Source: Paenibacillus gallinarum
GTDB lineage: Bacteria > Bacillota > Bacilli > Paenibacillales > Paenibacillaceae
Direction: 5' to 3'
DNA length: 64,000 nucleotides
NCBI RefSeq assembly: GCF_014836635.1
Contig: NZ_JACSQL010000010.1
Span: forward strand, 163,069 to 227,068
Shown here in pieces: positions 51,471 through 60,035 of this stretch (position 1 is its first letter; every line of letters begins with the position of its first letter). The notes under the pieces are model-generated. The model was given only the letters and a program-made list of their open reading frames with translations. It was not told the origin of the DNA and ran no database searches. A program made the translations under genes and the position numbers.

Positions 51471-53063
51471 GTGAATTACGAGCACTGGATTGCACCGGAA
51501 CAATATAATATGACATCAGAAATGGAACATCATCCGGCTGAAAACGTTGCACTCAAGTGCTTGGATGAGCATGAACATGAAGAGGAAGTAACTTATGGGA
51601 ATTTGCTGAAAAAAGCAAACCAAATTGCAGGCGGCCTTGCAGATCTTGGTCTAACAAAAGGTGACAAGGTACTTGTTATGGTACCAAGAAACGTAATTGC
51701 GTACGCAATATATATCGCTTGTTTGAAACTCGGTCTTGTTATTATTCCTTCTTCTGAGATGCTCAGAGCCAAAGACCTTTCTTACCGGCTTGTACATTCG
51801 AAGGCTCGCGCTGTCATTGTATGGTCCAGTGTGACGGACGAAGTTGATAAGATGGAAGAAACGATTCCTTCCTTGGTATACCGAATTGCGGTATCTGCTA
51901 AACCAGGAGAAGAAAAAGCCGGATACCGTATGCTGAATGAACTGATGGAAGGACAACCAGAGGTGCGCGAAGCAGTAAATACACACCGGGATGATCCAGC
52001 TATTTTGACGTATACATCAGGTACAACGGGAAATCCCAAGGGCGTTGTTCATAATCACGGTTGGGGTTACGCTCATCTGCGTATTACTTCGTCTTGGCTT
52101 GATATAAAGTCGCAAGATATGGTGTGGGCTACGGCAGCCCCTGGATGGCAAAAATGGATCTGGACCCCCTTCCTTTCTGTACTTGGAAACGGAGCAACGG
52201 GATTTGTGTACAGTGGTTCGTTTGAGCCGAAACGATATTTACGGTTCATGCAAGATTACAAAATAAATGTGCTTTGCTGCACCCCTACGGAATATCGGTT
52301 GATGGCAAAACTTGATGGATTAGGTCATTATGACTTATCCAGCTTGCGCAGTGCAGTATCTGCAGGTGAGCCGTTGAACCTCGAAGTGATTAGCAGCTTC
52401 CAGCGCCATTTTAATATTACGATTCGTGATGGTTATGGACAGACCGAAAGTACATTACTTATCGGTAACCTAAAAGATCTGCCTTTCCGTAAAGGATCGA
52501 TGGGCATGTCCATGTCACCAGGACTTGTTCAGGTAGTCGATGATGAAGGACAGCTGGTTCCGCCTGGAGAGGTAGGGAACATTGCTGTTCATACGGAAAT
52601 GCCAGCCCTTTTCAGTGCCTATTATTTAGATGAGAATCGGAAACAGGCGAATATAAAAGGGGAGTATTTCCTAACGGGAGACCGCGCAAGCATCGATGAG
52701 GAAGGGTACTTCTGGTTTGAAGGCCGCGGGGATGATATTATCATCAGTTCGGGTTATACGATTGGACCGTTTGAAGTGGAAGAAGCACTCATGAAGCATC
52801 CGGCAGTGAAAGAATGTGCTGTCGTAGCAAGTCCGGACGAGACAAGAGGGCATATCGTGAAGGCGTTCATCGTGCTGCAAGAGGGCATCACAAGTTCCAA
52901 TTCTCTCATCAAAGAAATTCAGCATTATGTAAAAGAGATAACAGCACCTTATAAATATCCGCGCAAAATTGAATTTATTAGTGATCTACCCAAAACAAGT
53001 TCAGGCAAGATTCGCCGGATTGAGCTTCGTAGTTTGGAGAAACAAAGAGCAAGTCAGGCGTGA
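51471..53063 (+). CDS. Acyl-CoA synthetase (MACS-type AMP-dependent ligase)
   Basis: About 530 aa. Adenylation motifs: LTYTSGTTGNPKGV (ATP loop), DGYGQTES, the hinge GRGDDIIISSGYTIGPFEVE, and the catalytic Lys in KTSSGKIRR. It activates a fatty or medium-chain acid to its CoA thioester. AAGGAG (51456-51461) is nine bases before GTG 51471, preferred over ATG 51465, three bases away. A FapR-type operator implies control by malonyl-CoA and a role in fatty acid recycling or membrane lipid supply. Confidence 0.9.
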   Translation: MNYEHWIAPEQYNMTSEMEHHPAENVALKCLDEHEHEEEVTYGNLLKKANQIAGGLADLGLTKGDKVLVMVPRNVIAYAIYIACLKLGLVIIPSSEMLRAKDLSYRLVHSKARAVIVWSSVTDEVDKMEETIPSLVYRIAVSAKPGEEKAGYRMLNELMEGQPEVREAVNTHRDDPAILTYTSGTTGNPKGVVHNHGWGYAHLRITSSWLDIKSQDMVWATAAPGWQKWIWTPFLSVLGNGATGFVYSGSFEPKRYLRFMQDYKINVLCCTPTEYRLMAKLDGLGHYDLSSLRSAVSAGEPLNLEVISSFQRHFNITIRDGYGQTESTLLIGNLKDLPFRKGSMGMSMSPGLVQVVDDEGQLVPPGEVGNIAVHTEMPALFSAYYLDENRKQANIKGEYFLTGDRASIDEEGYFWFEGRGDDIIISSGYTIGPFEVEEALMKHPAVKECAVVASPDETRGHIVKAFIVLQEGITSSNSLIKEIQHYVKEITAPYKYPRKIEFISDLPKTSSGKIRRIELRSLEKQRASQA

Positions 53064-53156
53064 TATATAAAATGGGGGATTTTGATTCTCGCTTATAATG
53101 GAACGGAAGAACCTTTATTATAGCTTAAAGGCTGCTTAGAAAATCCCGGCAGTTTA

Positions 53157-53205
53157 GACCGTAGGTAAACTAGCTTAATCTAGTTTTGCCTACGGTTTTT
53201 TATTT
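53157..53205 (+). terminator. Terminator after acyl-CoA synthetase
   Basis: GACCGTAGGTAAACTAG / CTAGTTTTGCCTACGGT around CTTAAT, then TTTTTTATTTT. The next 190 bases hold only a possible TATAAT at 53304 before the exporter genes. Confidence 0.88.
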
Positions 53206-53396
53206 TGGTAAGACCAGAGTGAACTGAAAGTATCTTAATTTTTGATTTTCCAACTTTTTCTAGGTGAATTTTTCTGAAGTGAAGAATGGGGTGGATGTAT
53301 GCGCTATAATATGGATATGAGTGTATTATTTGGGGTAAAAGTGGAGTAGAGACATTTAGATTATGATTATACGCTTTAAACGTCGGAGGAATGAAT

Positions 53397-55133
53397 ATGG
53401 CCCTAGTGTTTACTTATTTACGGAAATACCGGGTGGCCGCAATCGCTGCACTTTTTATGTTGCTGCTCGAGCTCACGGTAGAACTGATTCAACCTTACCT
53501 CATTCAGAAGATTATTGATGATGGAATTCAGCAGGAAAACCTGACCGTTGTATGGAAATGGGGCGGATTCTTGCTAGGTAGTGCGGTAATCGCCTTTGTA
53601 GCAGGGATATCGAGTTCTTTTTATGCAGCGCATGCCAGTCAGGGTTTTGGATCAGATCTTAGGGAAGCTTTGTATGAAAAAGTACAGGCATTTTCTTACG
53701 CGGTTTTTAACCGCTTTGCTACGTCTTCGCTTATTATTCGGCTCACTGGAGACATTACGCAAATTCAGGACACGGTATTTATGAGCTTGCGCTTCGCAAC
53801 AAGGTTACCGCTAGTTGTCATCGGCAGTGTCATTATGGCACTGATCGTCAATGTGAGATTGGGATTGTTTTTAGCTGTCACGGTACCCGTCTTGCTCGTT
53901 TTTATTTTCTTCATTATGAAAAAGGTATCTGTTCTCTTTAGGAACGTACAGAATCGATTAGATGAAGTGAACGGAGTAGCGCAGGAAAACCTCATTGGTA
54001 TACGGCTTATTCGTGTATTTGTGCGTATGGGTCACGAGGTAGAACGATTTGGTCGTTCGATACATAAGTTAATGACTTCAACGATGTCAGCTCAGCGTCT
54101 CGCAGAGACAACCATGCCTTTTATTATGCTTCTCATGAACGCAAGTGTTCTGTTTATCTTATGGTTTGGACGCAAAGAAATTGTAGCAACGGGCAGTGCT
54201 TCTCTTGGGGAAGTCGTTGCCGTGATCAACTATGCCGTTCGTACAATGGGGGCATTATCGATGCTGTCATGGATCGTAGCAACCTTCTCCCGGGCAAATG
54301 CTTCCGTAAACCGGATTCAGGAAGTGCTGCTAATGGATTCGGATGTGTACGATACCAAGGAGAGTTCAATTTCTCCTAGTAAGGCAACATTACAAGGAAC
54401 CATTGAGTATAGAGGCGTTCATTTTCATTATCCAGAAGGGGAGATGAATGTCCTAAGTGATATTACATTTCAGGCGAAGCCTGGTGAACGGATCGCTATT
54501 ATGGGTGCAACGGGATCGGGAAAAACTTCGCTGGTTCAGCTGCTTCTCAGGTTATATGAGCCAAATGAGGGGACTATTACGATTCAAGGTCACGATATTC
54601 AAGAGATGCCGGTGGAACAACTGCGAGACGCGATTGGTTACGTACCGCAGGAAGCGGTCCTATTTACCGGTTCAGTGCGTGACAATATCGCTTGGGGGAA
54701 TCAGAGTGCAAGTCTTGAGGAAATGGAAGAGGCCGCTCGCAAAGCGCAAATCCATGATACGATCCTCTCCTTGCCAAATGGCTACGATACCATGCTTGGC
54801 CAGCGGGGAGTCAACCTGTCAGGTGGACAAAAACAGCGTCTATCTATTGCCAGAGCACTCGTTCGTCATCCGCAAATTTTGATTCTCGATGACAGTACAA
54901 GTGCGCTTGATGTGAAGACGGAAGCTGCCCTTTTACATGAGCTTAATGAATTATCCTGTACGACATTTATTATTACACAAAAAATATCATCTACTTTATC
55001 TGCAGATCTCATTTTACTGCTCGACGAAGGAAGACTGATCGCGAGTGGTACACATGAGCAGCTGCTTATAGAATCATCTTTATATCGCCGCATTTATGAA
55101 TCCCAATACGGACAGGAGGCGCAGCATGCTTAA
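53397..55133 (+). CDS. Heterodimeric ABC exporter subunit with degenerate site (YfiB-like)
   Basis: 578-aa fusion of a six-helix membrane domain and an ABC ATPase. Walker A GATGSGKTS, signature NLSGGQKQRLSIARAL. The Walker B is ILILDDSTSALD: the catalytic Glu is replaced by Asp, and the usual switch His is Gln (ITQKIS). These changes mark the non-catalytic half of a heterodimeric exporter such as BmrC/LmrC. GGAGG at 53385 fits ATG 53397. The partner gene overlaps its end by eight bases. Confidence 0.92.
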   Translation: MALVFTYLRKYRVAAIAALFMLLLELTVELIQPYLIQKIIDDGIQQENLTVVWKWGGFLLGSAVIAFVAGISSSFYAAHASQGFGSDLREALYEKVQAFSYAVFNRFATSSLIIRLTGDITQIQDTVFMSLRFATRLPLVVIGSVIMALIVNVRLGLFLAVTVPVLLVFIFFIMKKVSVLFRNVQNRLDEVNGVAQENLIGIRLIRVFVRMGHEVERFGRSIHKLMTSTMSAQRLAETTMPFIMLLMNASVLFILWFGRKEIVATGSASLGEVVAVINYAVRTMGALSMLSWIVATFSRANASVNRIQEVLLMDSDVYDTKESSISPSKATLQGTIEYRGVHFHYPEGEMNVLSDITFQAKPGERIAIMGATGSGKTSLVQLLLRLYEPNEGTITIQGHDIQEMPVEQLRDAIGYVPQEAVLFTGSVRDNIAWGNQSASLEEMEEAARKAQIHDTILSLPNGYDTMLGQRGVNLSGGQKQRLSIARALVRHPQILILDDSTSALDVKTEAALLHELNELSCTTFIITQKISSTLSADLILLLDEGRLIASGTHEQLLIESSLYRRIYESQYGQEAQHA

Positions 55134-56967
55134 ACAACTAGCCGAACCGTTTCGTCAGGAACGTTCCGAGGCACTGAAGGATACGGATCAACTTGGACAG
55201 GGAACCCGTAAAAAAGCTGTCAAAGCGAAAAATTGGTCTTGGACACTGCGCCGAATATGGGATTATCTCGCAAAAAGAAGGCTTAAGCTGATTTTGGTAC
55301 TCGTTATGGTTGTTCTTACTTCTGCCTTAGCTTTACTTGGACCTTACCTCATTGGTACGGCAGTAGATACGTATCTCGAAGGAGAGGGAGAGAGTACATG
55401 GGTGTATTTTTTAGTTGCGCTCGGCGGTGTCTATCTTCTTCATCCACTCTTTGCTTTCTTGCAGAACATTTGGATGATTGAAGTTGCTCAGGAAACGGTA
55501 TATCGGATGCGTCATGATTTATTTGCACATCTTCATAGATTGCCTATTCCTTTCTTCGGTAAGCGTCAGCAAGGCGAGATTATGAGCAGACTTACGAACG
55601 ATATTGAAAATGTCAGTGCAACCTTGAATGGTTCCATTATTCAGATTACTTCCAGCATTTTGACGCTCGTAGGAGTTGTCATTGTTATGCTAACTCTAAG
55701 TCCGCTGCTGACGCTGCTTACTTTTACCGTCGTTCCTTTGATGGCCCTTGGTATGCGCTGGATTACAAAACGAACGGGTCCTTTGTTTAAGGAGCGTCAG
55801 CGTAATTTGGGGGAACTGAACGGATATATTGAAGAAACCTTGTCCGGACAGCGAATTATTAAAGCTTTTTCTCAGGAGGAACGAGTTCTTACTGCATTTA
55901 AAGAGCGAAATGATCGAATTCGTCTATCTGGTTTTTGGGCACAGACGATATCGGGATTCATCCCCAAGCTGATGAATGGGCTGAACAATCTTAGTTTTGC
56001 CATTATTGCAGGGATTGGCGGGATTATGGCGATCTCAGGTTCGATTAGTGTCGGCGTCATTATTATTTTCGCTGAGTATGCGCGGCAGTTTACAAGACCG
56101 CTGAACGATCTGGCGAACCAGTGGAATACGATCTTATCTGCGATTGCAGGGGCGGAGCGAGTCTTTGAAATTATGGACGAAGACCCTGAGGTAATAGATG
56201 AAGCTGGAGCTAAGAAACTCGATCATGTAGAAGGTGCAGTGAAGTTTGAACATGTCTCTTTTGGCTATGAAGAAAAGGGAGCCACCCTGCAAGATATTTC
56301 TTTTGAAGCCAAACCAGGGGAAATGATTGCGCTTGTTGGGCCTACGGGGGCAGGTAAAACCACGCTGATTCAGTTAATCTCGAGGTTTTATAGTCCAGAT
56401 CAAGGGACGATTACGGTAGATGGTCAGGATGTAACGACCATTCAGCGGAAGAGTTTGCGGTCTCATATGGCATTTGTACTGCAAGATTCATTCCTTTTTG
56501 AGGGAACGATTCGTGAAAATATCCGCTACGGTCGCCTGGATGCTAGCGATGAAGAAGTAGAGCAAGCGGCAAAGATGGCTAATGCTCACTCTTTTATCAC
56601 TAGACTGAAGAAGGGCTACGACCAAGTACTGCATGCCGATGGGAGCGGAATCAGTCAGGGACAAAAGCAGCTGCTCGCTATTGCCCGGGCAATGCTCGCG
56701 AATCCTGCTATGCTTGTTCTCGATGAAGCGACCAGCAGTATTGATACGGTAACGGAGATTAAGATTCAGGAAGGATTGCAGCGCCTGATGCAGGGCCGAA
56801 CGAGCTTTGTTATTGCTCATAGGCTGAATACGATTCGCCAAGCAGACAAGATCCTTGTGATGCAACATGGGAAGCTGATTGAGCAAGGGTCGCATGAGGA
56901 ATTGCTGGAGGCGAACGGATTTTATAGTGAGTTGTATCATGGGCAGCTGAAAAAGAACGTGGTGTAG
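55126..56967 (+). CDS. Heterodimeric ABC exporter subunit, catalytic half (YfiC-like)
   Basis: 613-aa membrane-ATPase fusion with an extended charged N-terminal tail (about 45 residues). Walker A GPTGAGKTT, Walker B LVLDEATSSID with an intact catalytic Glu and switch His (IAHRLNT). The signature is ISQGQKQLLAIARA, with LSGGQ changed to SQGQ. Together with the altered Walker B of the partner this gives one normal and one degenerate ATP site, as in LmrCD/BmrCD. Probably a drug or lipid exporter. SD AGGAGG fits ATG 55126. Confidence 0.93.
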   Translation: MLKQLAEPFRQERSEALKDTDQLGQGTRKKAVKAKNWSWTLRRIWDYLAKRRLKLILVLVMVVLTSALALLGPYLIGTAVDTYLEGEGESTWVYFLVALGGVYLLHPLFAFLQNIWMIEVAQETVYRMRHDLFAHLHRLPIPFFGKRQQGEIMSRLTNDIENVSATLNGSIIQITSSILTLVGVVIVMLTLSPLLTLLTFTVVPLMALGMRWITKRTGPLFKERQRNLGELNGYIEETLSGQRIIKAFSQEERVLTAFKERNDRIRLSGFWAQTISGFIPKLMNGLNNLSFAIIAGIGGIMAISGSISVGVIIIFAEYARQFTRPLNDLANQWNTILSAIAGAERVFEIMDEDPEVIDEAGAKKLDHVEGAVKFEHVSFGYEEKGATLQDISFEAKPGEMIALVGPTGAGKTTLIQLISRFYSPDQGTITVDGQDVTTIQRKSLRSHMAFVLQDSFLFEGTIRENIRYGRLDASDEEVEQAAKMANAHSFITRLKKGYDQVLHADGSGISQGQKQLLAIARAMLANPAMLVLDEATSSIDTVTEIKIQEGLQRLMQGRTSFVIAHRLNTIRQADKILVMQHGKLIEQGSHEELLEANGFYSELYHGQLKKNVV

Positions 56968-56984
56968 GGAATAGTGATTCGTGA

Positions 56985-57180
56985 GGAGAAACAGGTTCAG
57001 TGTTCTGTGCTCAGCGAAGGTGGGAGGGGAAACAGGTTTACGAGTTTTGTGCTCAGCGAAGGTGGAAGGGGAAACGGTGTTCACGAGCTGTGAGGTTAGC
57101 GTAAGTGGAAGGGAAAACGGTGTTCTCGAGCTCTGTGCTCTGCTTGTTTTGTCTGGACGAAGTATTGCTTCGAAGTAGGA
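56985..57180. repeat. Degenerate 42-bp tandem units, block A
   Basis: About three and a half units of roughly 42 bases, each built around GTGTTCACGAGCTCTGTGCT, CAGCGAAGGTGGAAGGGGAA and AC, followed by a truncated unit running into TTGTTTTGTCTGGAC. It starts just after the exporter stop codon. Block B at 57370-57522 has the same structure. Unit spacing is constant but sequences are degenerate, unlike a CRISPR array. Confidence 0.75.
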
Positions 57181-57267
57181 GGTCCAGCCAAAGCCAAAAG
57201 TCGCCCAGATCTCGAGACCACCTAAATCCCTGAAGTTACGCCATTTGGAATCTGCAAAGTAGAGAGG
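57181..57267. repeat. 87-bp repeat core, copy A
   Basis: Begins GGTCCAGCCAAAGCC and ends AAAGTAGAGAGG. All 87 bases are identical to copy B 342 bases away. GTCTGGAC just upstream is complementary to its GGTCCAG start, with a CGAAG/CTTCG hairpin between in this copy. CAGAT and ATCTG inside the core can also pair. Confidence 0.9.
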
Positions 57268-57369
57268 AAATACAGCTCCCCCTGATACGGGGTGGGGCAG
57301 GGGACGACGTTGCTTATTGTAGTGAAGCAACGTGTCTAATGATAGATGATTACTGGTGCGCGGAAGGAA
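57268..57369. other. Spacer between repeat copies with a hairpin
   Basis: Contains a perfect hairpin ACGTTGCTT / AAGCAACGT (57307-57333, loop of nine) and a GC-rich CCCCTGATACGGGG hairpin before it. No coding potential is credible. It may be part of the element. Confidence 0.5.
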
Positions 57370-57522
57370 GTACGGTGTTCATGAGATCTGTCTCAGCGTA
57401 AGTGGAGGAGGAACGGCGATGTTCATGAGCTCTGTGATTAGCGTAAGTTGCAGGGGGGACGGTGTTCACGAGCTCTGTGCTCTACTTGTTTTGTCTGGAC
57501 AATGTATAGCTCCGTAGTAGAA
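57370..57522. repeat. Degenerate 42-bp tandem units, block B
   Basis: Two and a half units (GTGTTCATGAGATCTGTCTC, then GATGTTCATGAGCTCTGTGA, then GGTGTTCACGAGCTCTGTGC) followed by the TTGTTTTGTCTGGAC junction, as in block A. Confidence 0.72.
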
Positions 57523-57609
57523 GGTCCAGCCAAAGCCAAAAGTCGCCCAGATCTCGAGACCACCTAAATCCCTGAAGTTACGCCATTTGGAATCTGCAAA
57601 GTAGAGAGG
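57523..57609. repeat. 87-bp repeat core, copy B
   Basis: Identical to copy A over 87 bases. Its last bases, AGAGAGG, together with the following GGAG form the SD of the next lipoprotein gene. Confidence 0.9.
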
Positions 57610-57622
57610 GGAGTTCATCATA

Positions 57623-58033
57623 ATAAAAGCCTGTACTACTATTAGCCTAGTGCTCTTTTTATTTCTTGGATTAGTAGCCTGTGGGAGTGAACCCAACGCC
57701 AAGTTACCTACACCCGATCAGGTAATACGAGATGCTGAGATATCAGCCTCTAACATTCTATTAGGTGATGCAGCAGAGAAGGATGAAAAAATCCTTTTAA
57801 CCCCTCTAATTTTTGACGAATGGGAAGTGAAGTTTACAGAGGGTAAGGAAGAATTGAAAGCGGAAATCACTGCCATTATCGGTGATAAGCTGTGGGTTTC
57901 AGATATGAAAAAAACAATTACACTTCATTACGAGTTGAATGAATCCACACAGTGGGAAGTTCAAGGAGTAGATGTAAATGATCCCACCATTCGTGTAATA
58001 CCACGTAGTGAACAAGCAGTAGGATCTTTCTGA
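57623..58033 (+). CDS. Lipoprotein of unknown function, start uncertain
   Basis: About 136 aa. Signal segment IKACTTISLVLFLFLGLVAC with lipobox LVAC, then a soluble domain of about 110 residues that I do not recognise. No ATG or TTG precedes the signal segment. GGGGAG at 57608-57613 is nine bases before ATA 57623, with ATC 57617 and ATA 57620 also in frame; the first standard codon, GTG 57650, would leave a very short signal. It lies directly after the repeat and before the BceRS-like genes. Confidence 0.7.
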   Translation: MKACTTISLVLFLFLGLVACGSEPNAKLPTPDQVIRDAEISASNILLGDAAEKDEKILLTPLIFDEWEVKFTEGKEELKAEITAIIGDKLWVSDMKKTITLHYELNESTQWEVQGVDVNDPTIRVIPRSEQAVGSF

Positions 58034-58082
58034 GTTTTTCCAGCGCTTTAGCATGACATTAAACGTGTTGAATAAAACAATG

Positions 58083-58120
58083 AGGCAGCCGATACAATCA
58101 TCGACTGCTTTTTCATTTTT
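58083..58120 (+). terminator. Terminator between lipoprotein and response regulator
   Basis: GCAG-C-CGAT / ATCG-A-CTGC hairpin followed by TTTTTCATTTTTT, ending 24 bases before the regulator start. Confidence 0.75.
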
Positions 58121-58143
58121 TAAATAGAAGGAGGTTCATTTTG

Positions 58144-58827
58144 ATGGAGTTTACTATATTCGTAGTTGAAGATGATAATGCGTTATTTGAAGCGCTTAAA
58201 ACAGGGCTGGAATCTTGGGCGTTTCGTGTGACGAGACCGAGTGATTTTGAAGAGGTCATGCATTCGTTTCTTGATCAGCAACCTCATCTTGTTATCATGG
58301 ACATCACGCTCCCTAAATTCGATGGTTTTCATTGGTGCAGAGAAATTCGCTCCGTATCCGAGGTGCCTATCATTTTCCTATCCTCACGCGATCATCCCTT
58401 AGATATGGTCATGGCGCTTAATATGGGGGCGGACGATTTCGTCCAGAAACCATTTCATACCGATGTGCTCTATGCCAAAATCCAAGCTATCCTTCGCAGA
58501 ACGTATGCTTATGGGGACAGCCAGACAGATATTCTCGAATGGAACGCTGCCTTGATTGATTTAAAACGGGGCCTTATCCGAAACTCAGACGCGGAAGCAG
58601 ACTTAACAAAAAACGAATTCTTCTTGTTGATTGCGTTGGTGAAGGAAAACAATGTTGTTATCTCACGAGATGACTTGATTCGTAAGCTATGGGAAGACGA
58701 GCAGTTCGTGAACGATAATACCCTTACAGCGAATATCACCCGTTTGCGGCAAAAGTTAGAACCGCTTGGACTTTCCGACGCGATTGTGACAAAGAAAGGG
58801 ATGGGTTATATGGCCGTCACTTTATAA
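58144..58827 (+). CDS. OmpR-type response regulator (BceR/YxdJ-like)
   Basis: 227 aa. Receiver with Asp53 in LVIMDITLP and Lys in FVQKPF, then a winged-helix output domain (LTKNEFFLLIALVKENNVVISRDDLIRKLW ... ANITRLRQKL). It pairs with the adjacent kinase and should activate the bceAB-like operon when cells meet peptide antibiotics. AGGAGG is nine bases before ATG 58144; a TTG directly before it is less likely. Confidence 0.92.
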   Translation: MEFTIFVVEDDNALFEALKTGLESWAFRVTRPSDFEEVMHSFLDQQPHLVIMDITLPKFDGFHWCREIRSVSEVPIIFLSSRDHPLDMVMALNMGADDFVQKPFHTDVLYAKIQAILRRTYAYGDSQTDILEWNAALIDLKRGLIRNSDAEADLTKNEFFLLIALVKENNVVISRDDLIRKLWEDEQFVNDNTLTANITRLRQKLEPLGLSDAIVTKKGMGYMAVTL

Positions 58828-58841
58828 GGAGGGATAGTGTA

Positions 58842-59888
58842 ATGTTAATCCGTTACATTGGTTCAAGAAAAAGCTGGATTTTGCTGTTTGTAGGGCTGCT
58901 GGGTTTAACTGATTTACTTATCCTTATCGAGCAAGGAATAAGCGTGAAATTTACATCTATCCTTTATTTAAATGCGCTTTATCTTATTTTATTTGTTGCT
59001 TTTTTTCTATGGCGTTACAGGAGAGAAACAAAATATGTGGCAACGTTATTGAATCTACAAAAAGAGATGGACTCGGACTGGGTTGAGAGCCTTCCCGAAC
59101 CCGATAATGAACTGGATCGCATAACGAACGATGTATTACGAAAGGCTGCCTACCAATTCAAACGTAAGCTAGCTCAATTAAAAGAAGACCAGCTGATCGA
59201 AAATGATTTTACTGCCTCCTGGATTCATGAGGTGAAAACGCCTCTTACCGCTATGAAACTGATTTTAGACGCACGAAAAAGTGATCCAGACCTACGTAGA
59301 ATGGAATTAGAATGGTTACGAATTCATTTGCTCATAGACCGTCAGTTGTATATGTCACGTCTTCCTGCCTTGGAATCGGACTACATGCTTGAACGAGTAT
59401 CTATACAACGCCTTGTTGCAGAAGAAATTCGGGAACTGGCTCCTTGGTGTATGGAGAAAAATTTGGCGGTCAGCATCGAAGGAGAAGATGCCCTAGTCGT
59501 TACAGACCGTAAATGGTGCCGCTTCATCATCCGGCAATTATTGACGAATGCCATTAAATACAGTCCCGACGACAAGGCGATTACATTCATGACAATGGTG
59601 ACGGAAAAACAGAATGTTATCCTAGATTTGATTGACGAAGGTCCAGGGATTCAATCACATGATCTACCTCGTATTTTCGATAAAGGGTTTACAGGGGTGA
59701 ATGGAAGAATTCACAATGCTGCTACGGGACTTGGACTCTATCTTGCCCAAACGGTAGCAGAGAAAATAGGCGTTGCACTTTATGTCCTGCCAGGTCAGAC
59801 GCAAGGTACGACGATGCGAATCACTTTTTCAGATCCCAATGCATTCGAAACGATTAGAAGAGGACAAGAGAACAATATTCCGTTATAA
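58842..59888 (+). CDS. Intramembrane-sensing histidine kinase (BceS/YxdK-like)
   Basis: 348 aa. Two membrane helices (about 12-30 and 38-58) separated by only a few residues, the hallmark of intramembrane-sensing kinases, which sense flux through their partner transporter. HisKA has His129 in SWIHEVKTPLTAMKL; HATPase_c has LLTNAIKYS, DEGPGI and ATGLGLYLAQ. SD AAGGAGGG precedes ATG. Confidence 0.92.
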   Translation: MLIRYIGSRKSWILLFVGLLGLTDLLILIEQGISVKFTSILYLNALYLILFVAFFLWRYRRETKYVATLLNLQKEMDSDWVESLPEPDNELDRITNDVLRKAAYQFKRKLAQLKEDQLIENDFTASWIHEVKTPLTAMKLILDARKSDPDLRRMELEWLRIHLLIDRQLYMSRLPALESDYMLERVSIQRLVAEEIRELAPWCMEKNLAVSIEGEDALVVTDRKWCRFIIRQLLTNAIKYSPDDKAITFMTMVTEKQNVILDLIDEGPGIQSHDLPRIFDKGFTGVNGRIHNAATGLGLYLAQTVAEKIGVALYVLPGQTQGTTMRITFSDPNAFETIRRGQENNIPL

Positions 59889-59920
59889 GCAGCCAAGATC
59901 ATTTCTTGACTGCTTTTTTT
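59886..59920 (+). terminator. Terminator after the sensor kinase
   Basis: AGCAG-CAAGA / TCTTG-CTGCT hairpin followed by seven T. It separates the two-component genes from the transporter operon. Confidence 0.85.
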
Positions 59921-59927
59921 ATGAACG

Positions 59928-60011
59928 TGACGAATTTGTCATCTACCTGTTCGGCTCGTCACCTAGAACGTACGACAGGCCGGAAGTTCAGGCTTACACT
60001 TAAGCTACAAT
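59928..60011 (+). promoter_or_regulatory. Transporter promoter with BceR-type box
   Basis: TGACG-AATT-TGTCA (59928-59941) resembles the BceR-family half-site pair TNACA-N4-TGTAA. A -10 TACAAT lies at 60006-60011 with no recognisable -35. The box centre is about 80 bases upstream of the likely transcription start, compatible with distant activation known for bceA. Confidence 0.45.
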
Positions 60012-60035
60012 CGAATTTGGGAGGTACAACTAAAC

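Noticed and set aside
56488..57330. 280-aa minus-strand ORF across the repeat and the ABC exporter gene
   Set aside because: It is antisense to the conserved ATPase domain for half its length, and its other half is repeat sequence whose frame is stopped in copy B.
56985..57522. CRISPR array
   Set aside because: Unit spacing is regular, but there is no alternation of identical repeats with unique spacers; the whole unit is degenerate, and no cas gene is present.
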